The position numbers and the translations under genes were made by a program. A stretch of 44,610 nucleotides of DNA from Ruminococcus sp. AF41-9. Its GTDB lineage: Bacteria; Bacillota; Clostridia; Lachnospirales; Lachnospiraceae. The stretch spans positions 1 through 44,610 of the forward strand of contig NZ_QUDO01000030.1 in assembly GCF_003477525.1 (NCBI RefSeq), in the 5' to 3' direction. Shown here piece by piece: positions 25,852 to 34,156 of the stretch. The first letter of the stretch is position 1, and every line of letters starts with the position of its first letter. Below the pieces are notes generated by a model that saw only the letters and a program-made list of their open reading frames with translations, was not told where the DNA came from and ran no database searches.

Positions 25852-26256
25852 CTAAATACATTCTGCTTTATATGCACTTCTTAAGGTTCCTCTCCATACA
25901 AGGATCATAAGAATTGTCAACAGGATTGTCGCCACACCATAAAGTAAAATCAGGACGGACTGATCCCCTTTTGTGTAAATATAGATTTGCTTCGCTTCAT
26001 CCCATACTTCTTGCTGCTGCACAGTTCCAAGTGTCCGTAGACCACCGATAAACCCAATTCCATTTACTGCCATAAAGACGATGTAGGCAATTTCAACTGC
26101 CAGATACAAAAGTCCTTTGATAATCTGACCATGTACAATGTTTCCAAATCCCATCAGAATCATGGAAAGCTTCGTCTCTACTCCACCTTTTTTCACTGCA
26201 TTTTTGCAGGTATATGGCGTTGGAAATTCATTGATTTTCTTCTTAAACATACTCAT
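25852..26256 (-). CDS. MalF-type permease, N-terminal part ending at amber codon
   Basis: A 134-aa piece equal to the N-terminal extension of Clostridial MalF. It has the motif GGVETKLSMILMGFGNIVHG, a helix pair (about 40-70), a soluble loop with VWDEAKQIYIYTKGDQSVLI, and a third helix (about 95-115), ending RGTLRSAYKAECI. ATG 26256 has AGGGG eight bases upstream; a GTG at 26265 is a less likely start. It follows malE by 12 bp. By itself it would have no transport function; it is the first part of a gene broken by one in-frame TAG. Confidence 0.8.
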   Translation of the reverse strand: MSMFKKKINEFPTPYTCKNAVKKGGVETKLSMILMGFGNIVHGQIIKGLLYLAVEIAYIVFMAVNGIGFIGGLRTLGTVQQQEVWDEAKQIYIYTKGDQSVLILLYGVATILLTILMILVWRGTLRSAYKAECI

Positions 26257-26268
26257 TCCGCTCACCCC

Positions 26269-27510
26269 TTAATTAATTCCATTGCTGTTCATTGCTTCAT
26301 TCATTGCTTCTGTCTGTTCTTCGGCATTTTCGTGTGTCACACTCTTGTTGCGAATTCCTTTTCCCATATTCTCTACCGGTGTCCAGCAATTACTCATGGA
26401 TGCCACAAACGGCTGGAGTATCGATGTATTATTAAAGGTATCATTCTGTGCCTGAACAAGAGGATCGGATGCAATATCCTTTTCTTTCAGAAGTTCTGTA
26501 TTACATGGAATCACGGTTCTCATCTCGTAGTGTGCTCTCTGTGCATCACTTCCACCCAGATAAACAGCAAGCGCAACTGCCTGTTCCATGTATTCACTGT
26601 GCGAGTTAACTCCGATTGCTTTTGAACCGGCATAAGCAAGCATCTGCTTCTTTTCTCCGTTAATTGTATAAGTAGGAAGAGATGTAACTCCCATATTGTC
26701 TCCGAGCACTTCTTTGATCGCATTTGCATCCCATGATCCGGTAAACATTGCCTTTACGCTGCCATCACGAAGTCCTGCAAGTGCTGATCCATCTGCATCA
26801 ATTTTAAAATTTGGATTGGCTGCCAGATCAATTGCATAATTGGTTGCATCCACTGCCTTTTCTCCTGCAAAATCAACTCCTTTTGACTCGTCTGTTCCAT
26901 CTCCAAACAAGGTGCATCCATTTCCCAAGTAGAATGCCGGAAGATACCACGAATTAATAAGAGGGAAGGATACAGTTCCTTTTTCCAGCATTGTATCCAG
27001 ATTTTTCACATCTTCTTCTGAAAATACAGACTTGTCATAAAACATATACCAGGTATTGGTTGTAAACGGAACCCCGTAAAGCTCTCCGTCAACCTTTAGC
27101 GAATCTAAAAGTTCCTCTGAGTTGGTTGATTCAATCTCTTCTTTATATTTTCCACCAAATTTTGCTACTGCATCCGCATCTGTAATCGATGTAATCCTGT
27201 CATTTGCATACATAAATACATCTGCGCTCGCTTCCGGATCCTGTGCCACCTGATCTGCTGCTGTTGCTTCATCAGCTACTCCATAGACAAATGTAATATC
27301 CCATTCCGGATGCTCTTTTGCAAAAGTATTGCACATTGTCTGAAGCCATTCGCCACTATCTTTTGACTGATCTTCTGATGGAGACCATACCATCAGTCTG
27401 ATCTTTTCTGACCTTTTATCCGATGTACTGCTCCCACATCCGGTTAGTCCTGCTGCCACCAACGTTACAGTCATGATTCCTGTTAGAAATGTTGCCAGTC
27501 CTCTTTTCAT
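26269..27510 (-). CDS. malE: Maltodextrin ABC transporter solute-binding lipoprotein
   Basis: A 413-aa surface lipoprotein that captures maltodextrins for MalFG. The signal peptide MKRGLATFLTGIMTVTLVAA ends in lipobox LTGC with Cys25. The mature part has the MalE-like lobes: IRLMVWSPSEDQS, ASADVFMYANDRI, LYGVPFTTNTWYMFYDKSVF, and NMGVTSLPTYTINGEKKQML. ATG 27510 was chosen because it yields the signal peptide and has GGGAG upstream. It is first in the operon; a promoter (27556-27584) and a direct repeat (27531-27548) precede it, with a LacI gene divergent. Confidence 0.92.
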   Translation of the reverse strand: MKRGLATFLTGIMTVTLVAAGLTGCGSSTSDKRSEKIRLMVWSPSEDQSKDSGEWLQTMCNTFAKEHPEWDITFVYGVADEATAADQVAQDPEASADVFMYANDRITSITDADAVAKFGGKYKEEIESTNSEELLDSLKVDGELYGVPFTTNTWYMFYDKSVFSEEDVKNLDTMLEKGTVSFPLINSWYLPAFYLGNGCTLFGDGTDESKGVDFAGEKAVDATNYAIDLAANPNFKIDADGSALAGLRDGSVKAMFTGSWDANAIKEVLGDNMGVTSLPTYTINGEKKQMLAYAGSKAIGVNSHSEYMEQAVALAVYLGGSDAQRAHYEMRTVIPCNTELLKEKDIASDPLVQAQNDTFNNTSILQPFVASMSNCWTPVENMGKGIRNKSVTHENAEEQTEAMNEAMNSNGIN

Positions 27511-27530
27511 CCTCTTTCTCCCTTTCTTTT

Positions 27531-27548
27531 TGTTTCGTATTGTTTCGT
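27531..27548. promoter_or_regulatory. Direct repeat TGTTTCGT, candidate LacI operator
   Basis: TGTTTCGT occurs at 27531-27538 and 27541-27548, exactly ten bases apart, just downstream of the malE -10 element. LacI operators are usually palindromic, so this is only a candidate; the same GTTTCG string occurs near malQ. Confidence 0.35.
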
Positions 27549-27555
27549 TAAACTT

Positions 27556-27584
27556 AATATACGTCTTTTTCAATTTTTCGTCAA
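27556..27584 (-). promoter_or_regulatory. SigmaA-type promoter for malE operon
   Basis: Minus strand TTGACG (27579-27584), 17 bp, TATATT (27556-27561). It lies about 46 bp ahead of the malE start. Confidence 0.6.
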
Positions 27585-27708
27585 TCATTTTTCAATCCGC
27601 TACTTATATTTGTTGATTTTTTACATTTTTCTACTTTATTTTTTGTGCATTATTTTTCATTTTCTCATTTTCGAAACTTATCTAAACTTTTATTCTTCCT
27701 ATAGTTCA

Positions 27709-27737
27709 TTGCTTTTTACTATATCATTGTATATAAT
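27709..27737 (+). promoter_or_regulatory. SigmaA-type promoter for the LacI regulator
   Basis: TTGCTT (27709-27714) and a perfect TATAAT (27732-27737) with 17-bp spacing, 43 bp ahead of the regulator ATG. Confidence 0.6.
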
Positions 27738-27780
27738 AAAAAAAGATTTATTTTCCTACTTCATGAAAGGATCACATATT

Positions 27781-28785
27781 ATGACTACAATCCAAGATAT
27801 TGCTGATAAGATGAATGTTTCCAAGAGTACTGTATCCAAAGCACTCAATGATGCACCTGATATCAGCGAAACTTTACGGAAACAGGTTTTAGAAACTGCT
27901 GTAGCCCTCGGTTATACTAAACTACGTCGTTATAAGAAACCCGTAAAAAAAATCTGTATTATAACAGAAAAAGAGAATATACAATACGAAGAGCCACATC
28001 ATTTTGCCTATGACATTCTGCTTGGTTTTCGCCAAATGGCTGAACCAGCCGGTTTTGATATTGAAATCGTACCTGTGGACGTTCAGATGCAACGCAACCA
28101 ACGTTATGATGTTTTTATGTTGGAGCATGATTACGTAGGAGCTTTTGCAATCGGCTTTTCCTTGAACGACCCTTGGATTCAGGATTTTAAAACCAGCCAC
28201 ACTCCTGCCGTGCTTTTCGATAACTATATTATTGGGAATCCTTCTACTGCTTATGTAGGTATTGATAATGATGAGGGAATGGAACTTGCTGTCTCTTATC
28301 TTGCCGGACTTGGTCATCGTAAGATTGCCTATCTCAGCGGTTCTCTTGGCTCTCAGATTCTTCAGATACGACATGCAGCCTTTCTCCGTGCCATGCACCA
28401 GCATGGACTGAAGACCTCTTCTGATTCTACTGGCTGCTCTTATTATTTGTCTGAATGTATGGAAAAGCACCTGCCTCGGTTTCTGGAAAAAGGAATGACT
28501 GCTATCATCTGTAGTCAGGACACTCTTGCCAATGCAGCCCTTATCCAGTGTCAGCAACTAGGCTACAGGATTCCTGAAGATATCAGTATTATCGGATTTG
28601 ATGATATTCCGATTGCAGCATATACATCCCCTCCATTGACTACAATCAGACAAGATCGGCTTGAACTCGGAAAAAGCGGGTTCTTTGCACTATCAAGCCT
28701 ACTTAACAACATTTCAATCAGCACATTTTTATTGCATGCACAGCTAATTGAACGGAAATCTACAGGGGAAGTACCTGTGACATAA
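27781..28785 (+). CDS. LacI family transcriptional regulator
   Basis: A 334-aa sugar-responsive repressor. The N-terminal helix-turn-helix is classic (TIQDIADKMNVSKSTVSKAL, then NDAPDISETLRKQVLETAVALGY). The effector domain is of periplasmic-binding type (VGIDNDEGMELAVSYLAGLGHRKIAYLSG; AIICSQDTLANAALI; DISIIGFDDIPIAAYTSPPL TTIRQ). AAAGGA precedes ATG 27781. It stands alone, divergent from the malE operon, so it most likely controls it in response to maltose or maltodextrin, like MalR. Confidence 0.93.
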   Translation: MTTIQDIADKMNVSKSTVSKALNDAPDISETLRKQVLETAVALGYTKLRRYKKPVKKICIITEKENIQYEEPHHFAYDILLGFRQMAEPAGFDIEIVPVDVQMQRNQRYDVFMLEHDYVGAFAIGFSLNDPWIQDFKTSHTPAVLFDNYIIGNPSTAYVGIDNDEGMELAVSYLAGLGHRKIAYLSGSLGSQILQIRHAAFLRAMHQHGLKTSSDSTGCSYYLSECMEKHLPRFLEKGMTAIICSQDTLANAALIQCQQLGYRIPEDISIIGFDDIPIAAYTSPPLTTIRQDRLELGKSGFFALSSLLNNISISTFLLHAQLIERKSTGEVPVT

Positions 28786-28808
28786 TATTTATCTGGTTAT
28801 TTTTATAC

Positions 28809-28854
28809 AAAAAGGGCCAGGAAACTCTCTTTCGGTTGTTCCCTAACCCTTTTT
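28809..28854 (+). terminator. Intrinsic terminator of the LacI gene
   Basis: aaaaagggccaggaa pairs imperfectly with ttccctaacccttttt, closing with a T-run, 24 bp after the regulator's stop. It may also serve the AraC-family gene on the other strand, which ends at 28884. Confidence 0.65.
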
Positions 28855-28883
28855 GATAGCATCTTTTATACTTTTTTCATATC

Positions 28884-29756
28884 TTATTCCAACCATGTAC
28901 CTGGCTTATTTTTCTTATATTTTAACGGAGAAACTCCATATGTTTTTTTGAAGCTTCTGATAAAATAGCTTACATTCTGATATCCGCTCTGCATTGCAAT
29001 CTCTGTAACAGGAGTATCCGTATCTTGTAACAGCTGTTTTGCATACTCTAATCGTAAATGTGTTATATATTGCGAAAGTGTAATGTGAAAATGTTCCTTA
29101 AAATATCGCGATATATATTTTTCTGAAAGATGAAACTGCTCACCAAATTCTTTCAACGGTATCTTTTCTTTAAAATTCTGCTGTATATATGAAATCATTT
29201 CTTTTTCTACAGTATTTCTCCCGCTTTTATCATTTTCGATTATAAAGCCCTTCTCCCACATTTCAAGAATAAATTGTAAAAGAATTCTTTTTGTCTTTAT
29301 CTGAGCAGTTATTTCGGACTCAATTTTCTTATTTTTTGCCATATATGTCTCAACCAACTGCTCACACAGTTCTTTTGCTGTATCTTTTATTCTTGGGCCT
29401 ATCATCAGATGACCATTTTTTAACGGCTTCAGTAATTTATCATCTAACATATCATTTATGCAAAAAGATATGTATTCTACCGGAAAAAGGAAAGTAAAAT
29501 AATCTACTGTACCAGTCTGTGAACCCATGAAATGCAGATTCCCCGGCGACACTACAAAAGCATCTCCGGGGGTTCCAATATAATTTTCTCCTGATATACT
29601 TACAGTCAAAAAACCACTTTTTACATATATAATTTCCAGTTCATCATGCCAATGTACCGGTATCTGAAATGATCGTCCCCCATTTTTTATATGATATATA
29701 CTAAACGGATCATCCTCTGTACCGTGCGGTTTATTTTCTCTTAATTCAAAGTACAT
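28884..29756 (-). CDS. AraC family transcriptional regulator
   Basis: A 290-aa regulator. The cupin domain includes FQIPVHWHDELEIIYVKSGF and GTPGDAFVVSPGNLHFMGSQ; the C-terminal part has the two helix-turn-helix units (LKEFGEQFHLSEKYISRYFK; VTEIAMQSGYQNVSYFIRSF) and ends KKTYGVSPLKYKK. I took ATG 29756, which has AAAGGAGAG upstream, over a far longer frame reaching 29987 that would run into the MATE gene. It follows that MATE gene by 40 bp in the same direction, likely co-transcribed, and may regulate it. Confidence 0.9.
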   Translation of the reverse strand: MYFELRENKPHGTEDDPFSIYHIKNGGRSFQIPVHWHDELEIIYVKSGFLTVSISGENYIGTPGDAFVVSPGNLHFMGSQTGTVDYFTFLFPVEYISFCINDMLDDKLLKPLKNGHLMIGPRIKDTAKELCEQLVETYMAKNKKIESEITAQIKTKRILLQFILEMWEKGFIIENDKSGRNTVEKEMISYIQQNFKEKIPLKEFGEQFHLSEKYISRYFKEHFHITLSQYITHLRLEYAKQLLQDTDTPVTEIAMQSGYQNVSYFIRSFKKTYGVSPLKYKKNKPGTWLE

Positions 29757-29796
29757 AATCTCTCCTTTAATATTCCCTACAGCTAAAACAAAGGAT

Positions 29797-31131
29797 TTAC
29801 GACACATCAGATAATTCCACAAGACTTTTACTCTTCCATTTTCCACTCTTCCATCTAAGTACCATTCCCACAGCTCTCGCACACTCGTCACCTGCCATAG
29901 CAATATATGCTCCCACAGCCAGAAGTCCCATGTGTATTCCGAGAAAATATGTTCCGCCAACTGCAAATAAATACATAAATATCGCACCTAGCACAACCGG
30001 GAAAACTGCATCTCCACTCGTTTTTAATGCCTGACCATATACAAGGTTTGTTACTCTTCCAAATTCAAGAAATATATCTACTATTAACAACTTTACCACA
30101 AGATTTATCATCTGTATATCATCGGTAAATATATGCACTATAAAATGCCCGAGCAATGCAAATGTTACAGAAAAGCATGTCGCTGTGATGATTCCGTATA
30201 TCGCAGCTTTTCTCGTTCCCCTGTTACATTTCTCAAACTCTTTTGCTCCAATTCTCCAGCCGGTCATAATTGCATTTGCCTGAGCAAGGGCAGCTCCCAC
30301 ACAATACGAGAAATTTGCAATCTGTACAGCATATGAGCGAGCTGTAACATTCATTCCGTCCACATCCATCTGATTCATAAAACGCACAATCAAGGTCATT
30401 GCGATGTTGTAAAGTGCAGTTTCAAGTGCAGAAGGAAAACCAATCTTAACAATCTGCGCAAATATCTTTCTTTCTGTAATCCGCTCAGGACTCTGCTTTG
30501 CTTTTATAAGCACAGCCCCCATGCCAGCTACAATAATAAGATTTACAACTCTCGAAATAACTGTAGCAACGGCAACTCCCATTACGCCCCAGTTGAATAC
30601 AAATAAGAATACTGAATTAAGTATTATATTAAAAACATTTCCCACAACAGTTCCTATTAAAGAATGCTTTGTATATCCAAACACTCTCAAATAACTGGAG
30701 AAAATAGGAATAAGTGCATTTAAAAAACATGTGCCACCGACAATTCTAAGGTATATTTCAGCTGGCTCAAGCAAAGCCGGAGCAATACTTACGATTCTAA
30801 GCATCCCACCAGAAAAGGCAACAAGAATGACAGACATTATGATACCTGTCAATGCGTTGAATATAAGTCCAAGTTGTCTTGCCTGATATGCAATCCCCGG
30901 TCTTCCAGCTCCAATATTTTGTGACATAACAGCTATCATCCCCGATGATATCACTCCAAACATAATAATAAAAACGCCTATATATGTATTGGCTGTTCCC
31001 ACTGCCCCTACAGCCTGGTCACTTACAGATGATAGCATAAGCGTATCGACCATACCGGAAAGCATATAAAATAAAGTTTCTAAGCATATTGGCACAGATA
31101 GCTGTGTTAATGTTTTTCTTTTAGCTGCCAT
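29797..31131 (-). CDS. MATE family efflux transporter
   Basis: A 444-aa exporter with about 12 helices. Marks are LSVPICLETLFYMLSGMVDT at the start, AVGAVGTANTYI, and VMSQNIGAGRPGIAYQ, then the repeat half near LIVRFMNQMDVDGMNVTARS. It differs strongly from the MATE at 2948-4306. GAGGAG precedes ATG 31131. Cargo unknown; the AraC gene downstream is its likely regulator. Region 31132-31250 upstream has no gene. Confidence 0.92.
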   Translation of the reverse strand: MAAKRKTLTQLSVPICLETLFYMLSGMVDTLMLSSVSDQAVGAVGTANTYIGVFIIMFGVISSGMIAVMSQNIGAGRPGIAYQARQLGLIFNALTGIIMSVILVAFSGGMLRIVSIAPALLEPAEIYLRIVGGTCFLNALIPIFSSYLRVFGYTKHSLIGTVVGNVFNIILNSVFLFVFNWGVMGVAVATVISRVVNLIIVAGMGAVLIKAKQSPERITERKIFAQIVKIGFPSALETALYNIAMTLIVRFMNQMDVDGMNVTARSYAVQIANFSYCVGAALAQANAIMTGWRIGAKEFEKCNRGTRKAAIYGIITATCFSVTFALLGHFIVHIFTDDIQMINLVVKLLIVDIFLEFGRVTNLVYGQALKTSGDAVFPVVLGAIFMYLFAVGGTYFLGIHMGLLAVGAYIAMAGDECARAVGMVLRWKSGKWKSKSLVELSDVS

Positions 31132-31250
31132 GTTTTTCTCCTCACATACAATTCAAGACTACCCATCAATAATACGATATATTTCTATGTGATTCTTGTA
31201 TAATATCATGCGAAAATTGCACTATTTCTACTTTATCTTGAAAAGTACTA

Positions 31251-31580
31251 GTACAGCTCATAAAATTCAAACAGCCCGGGCAGATGGAAATATGCTTTCT
31301 CCTTCATTAATCTTCCAGCACATCCTCTATGGTTTCCGAAGCATCCTCAAGAGCGTCCAGGGCTTCGATCCGTTCATCTGCTTTTCCTATGTGTGTCTCC
31401 TCTTCTTCATACTCCTCGATCAGTGCTGTCAGCTGATCTTTAATTTTTCTTCCCATTCCATTACAGATGAAAGCTTTACAACTTTAGTCATTGTGATACC
31501 TCACATATCGCATTTTCTTTAGGAAAAATTATAACACTGCCCTCTTTTTATGTCCATATGATCCTGGATCGTGGTTGGAA
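31251..31580 (-). pseudogene. Decayed duplicate of the small coiled-coil gene and its flanks
   Basis: About 330 bp match 15909-16270 closely: the first codons of the U32-like gene, the coiled-coil gene and its upstream leader. Compared with the original, 31 bp are missing inside the coding part (between two CTTT tracts), which shifts the frame, and the start ATG has become ATGAC with a changed ribosome site (TGAGG). The U32-like gene itself is absent after its first 18 codons. Not expected to make protein. Confidence 0.8.
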
Positions 31581-31638
31581 AATGCTCTAAGAGACTTGTG
31601 ATACTTGTTTTCTCTGTGGTATTCTATAGATATGATCA

Positions 31639-31651
31639 TTGCGTTACGCAA
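31639..31651. promoter_or_regulatory. Palindrome ahead of the 57-aa gene
   Basis: TTGCGT-T-ACGCAA is a perfect 6-bp inverted repeat 21 bp upstream of the ATG at 31673, a possible operator or small hairpin. Confidence 0.3.
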
Positions 31652-31672
31652 AATGTAAAGTGGAGGATTTTT

Positions 31673-31846
31673 ATGTTAGTTTGTGATTATATTGTAGAAT
31701 CTATTGACGGTGACTATGCACATCTTCGCAGAACAGATCTGCCTGAAGAAGAGCTGAAGCTCGTAGCACGGGCACTTCTGCCCTTTGACATCACGGAAGG
31801 ATGTAGATTACATTATGAAATGATGCAGTATAGTATCATTGACTGA
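31673..31846 (+). CDS. Small DUF3006-like protein
   Basis: A 57-aa protein (MLVCDYIVESIDGDYAHLRR, then ALLPFDITEGCRLHYEM). The pattern of an acidic strand, a Leu-Pro turn and an EGC/EGD turn resembles DUF3006 proteins, which form a small beta-barrel of unknown function. A strong TGGAGGA precedes ATG 31673; a longer frame from 31571 has no ribosome site and overlaps the duplicate pseudogene. It is monocistronic and in the opposite direction to its neighbours. Confidence 0.6.
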   Translation: MLVCDYIVESIDGDYAHLRRTDLPEEELKLVARALLPFDITEGCRLHYEMMQYSIID

Positions 31847-31902
31847 TTGGGCAGTCTCTGGCCCACTGCTGAAAAATCTGTATAATTGAGCATAGCTTAA
31901 GA

Positions 31903-31962
31903 CAAAAAAGGGACTGTCGCAGGCTACATATCCAATTAAGGATACATATTTTCAACAATCCC
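31903..31962 (-). terminator. Terminator of the arabinoxylan operon
   Basis: On the minus strand gggattgttg pairs with cgacagtccc (10 bp, two G-U pairs), an inner tatcc/ggata hairpin lies between, and TTTTTTG follows. It is 37 bp past the GH3 stop. Confidence 0.7.
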
Positions 31963-31998
31963 ATGATTTGCTCATTTATAGTTTATAGATAAAGAATT

Positions 31999-34119
31999 TT
32001 ATATCTGGCACAGGATTTCTTGACATCTCACTCCTGCAAGCGCTTCGCTACGAGCATCCGGCTGTGAAAATCCTGCATACAATTTAAAGTTTTTCCCGGT
32101 AATTTTTCGATTTCCGTTTTCATCAACACTGGTAAATGCCCTTTTATCAACAAAAATCTCAGTTTTTCCACTGACATTACCATTCAAATGAATTCTTTTA
32201 AATGCTGCCAATGTCGGATTCAATACCGCGTATTCTGTGTCCAGATCTTTAATATATACCTGTAATACGTCATCAGTTTCTGTATTTTTCTGATTTTCAG
32301 TCTCTATAAAAAGTTTTACCCCTTTAAACTCTTTTTCCTGACCGTATACTTTTTCTGCTGTCACAGAATTTACCACGCATTTTCCATAGGTAAGGCCGTA
32401 TCCAAATGGATAAAGCGGCTCTCCGGTATAATAACGGTAAGTTCTGTTTTTCATTGAATAATCTTCAAAATCCGGAATATCTGAGGTATCTTTATAAAAT
32501 GTTACAGGCAGTTTTCCAGAAGGTGATTTCTCTCCAAAAATAACATCGGAAACAGCTTTTCCACCTCTGGCACCCGGATACCATGCCTGAATAATTGCTG
32601 CTGCTTTTTCTTCTGCAACGCTTAAATTCATAGCACTTCCCGTCATATTGACCAGAATCACCGGCTTTTTGCATTCCAGTATTTGATCCATTAATTTTTT
32701 CTGCGGTTCAGGAAATTCCAGATCTTTTTTATCGCCGGAAGCATCTGAATTTCCGGTATCTCCTTCTTCTCCTTCCAGAGTTTCATCCAGTCCCACAACC
32801 ATGAGCACCACATCTGAATATTCTGCAACAGCCTGTGCCTCTGCCAACCGGTCTGGCTGTCCCGGTGCAGCGAGATGTTCAATCGTATCCTTCCACAAAT
32901 GGCAACCTTCTGAATACAGCACTCTGATCTGATCTCCGGCCGCCTGCTTCATACCTTCCAGTACAGTTACATATTCTGAAGATGTTCCATGATAATTTCC
33001 AATAAGAGAATTTCTGCTGTTTGCATTCGGTCCTATAATACCGATCGTATGGATTTCTTCTTTTTTCAGAGGAAGGATTCCATCATTTTTCAGCAATACC
33101 ATACTCTCAGTAGCCGCCTGTTCTGCAAGTTCCAGATGTTCTTTGCTTTCCACTTCCAGATAAGAGATTTTATCATATTCTGTTTCATTAAACATTCCAA
33201 GTAAAAATCTTGTAGTAAACAGACGAACACATGATTCTGTGATATATTTTTCGTCAATAATCCCTTCTCTGTAAGCATTCAGAATCTTTTCATATGTACA
33301 TCCACAGTTCAGATCGCATCCTGCTTCAAGAGCTTTTTTCACGGATTCTTCCGGTCTGTCTGTCACCTTATGATTTTCGTGGAAATCACGGATTGCCCAG
33401 CAATCTGATACATAATGTCCCTGAAATTTCCATTTTCCACGCAGATAATGATTCATCAATTCCTCGCTGGCACAACATGGTTCCCCATTGGTACGATTAT
33501 AGGCTCCCATAACCGCTTCCACTTTTCCCTCTTTTACACAGGCTTCAAAAGCAGGAAGATATGTTTCTTCCATATCCTTTTTTGATGCCTCTGCATTAAA
33601 GAAATGTCTCTTTGCCTCCGGTCCGGAATGAACAGCAAAATGTTTTGCACAGGCTGCTGTTTTCATATATTCTCCATCACTCTGGAGTCCCTGAATAAAA
33701 GGTACCGCCAGACGTGATGTAAGATATGGATCTTCTCCATAAGTTTCATGACCTCTTCCCCATCTTGGATCACGGAAAATATTTACATTCGGTGCCCAGA
33801 AAGTAAGTCCTTTATAAATATCCCTGTCTCCATATTTCTGGTTTTCATTATATTTTGCACGTCCCTCTGTTGCAATCACAGAACCGATTTCTTTCATCAT
33901 TTCTGTATCAAAGGCTGCAGCTAAACCAATTGCCTGTGGAAAAACCGTTGCTGTACCGGCTCTCGCCACACCGTGCAATGCTTCATTCCACCAGTTATAT
34001 GCCGGTATTCCAAGTCTTGGTATTGCTTCTGCATCAAATTTTAACTGTGAAGCCTTTTCTTCCACAGTCATCTTCGCTACCAGTGCACGCGCTCTCTGCT
34101 GTGCTTCTTCTCTGTTCAT
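31999..34119 (-). CDS. GH3 family glycosidase, beta-xylosidase-like
   Basis: A 706-aa cytoplasmic exo-glycosidase. The order is TIM barrel (1-320; NWWNEALHGVARAG, NIFRDPRWGRGHETYGEDP, ACAKHFAVHSGPE, and the nucleophile Asp at about 239 in YVSDCWAIRDF), alpha/beta sandwich (about 345-560; IGIIGPNANSRNSLIGNYHG, VVGLDETLEGEEGD), and a fibronectin-III-like end (YPFGYGLTYG on). The NWWNEALHGVAR form is the one seen in xylan 1,4-beta-xylosidases, and the neighbours agree, but beta-glucosidase or arabinosidase action cannot be excluded. No signal peptide. It is last in the operon, 37 bp after the esterase gene. Confidence 0.9.
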   Translation of the reverse strand: MNREEAQQRARALVAKMTVEEKASQLKFDAEAIPRLGIPAYNWWNEALHGVARAGTATVFPQAIGLAAAFDTEMMKEIGSVIATEGRAKYNENQKYGDRDIYKGLTFWAPNVNIFRDPRWGRGHETYGEDPYLTSRLAVPFIQGLQSDGEYMKTAACAKHFAVHSGPEAKRHFFNAEASKKDMEETYLPAFEACVKEGKVEAVMGAYNRTNGEPCCASEELMNHYLRGKWKFQGHYVSDCWAIRDFHENHKVTDRPEESVKKALEAGCDLNCGCTYEKILNAYREGIIDEKYITESCVRLFTTRFLLGMFNETEYDKISYLEVESKEHLELAEQAATESMVLLKNDGILPLKKEEIHTIGIIGPNANSRNSLIGNYHGTSSEYVTVLEGMKQAAGDQIRVLYSEGCHLWKDTIEHLAAPGQPDRLAEAQAVAEYSDVVLMVVGLDETLEGEEGDTGNSDASGDKKDLEFPEPQKKLMDQILECKKPVILVNMTGSAMNLSVAEEKAAAIIQAWYPGARGGKAVSDVIFGEKSPSGKLPVTFYKDTSDIPDFEDYSMKNRTYRYYTGEPLYPFGYGLTYGKCVVNSVTAEKVYGQEKEFKGVKLFIETENQKNTETDDVLQVYIKDLDTEYAVLNPTLAAFKRIHLNGNVSGKTEIFVDKRAFTSVDENGNRKITGKNFKLYAGFSQPDARSEALAGVRCQEILCQI

Positions 34120-34156
34120 ATTTAAGTCTCCTATATCTGCTTATTCTTTATCATGT

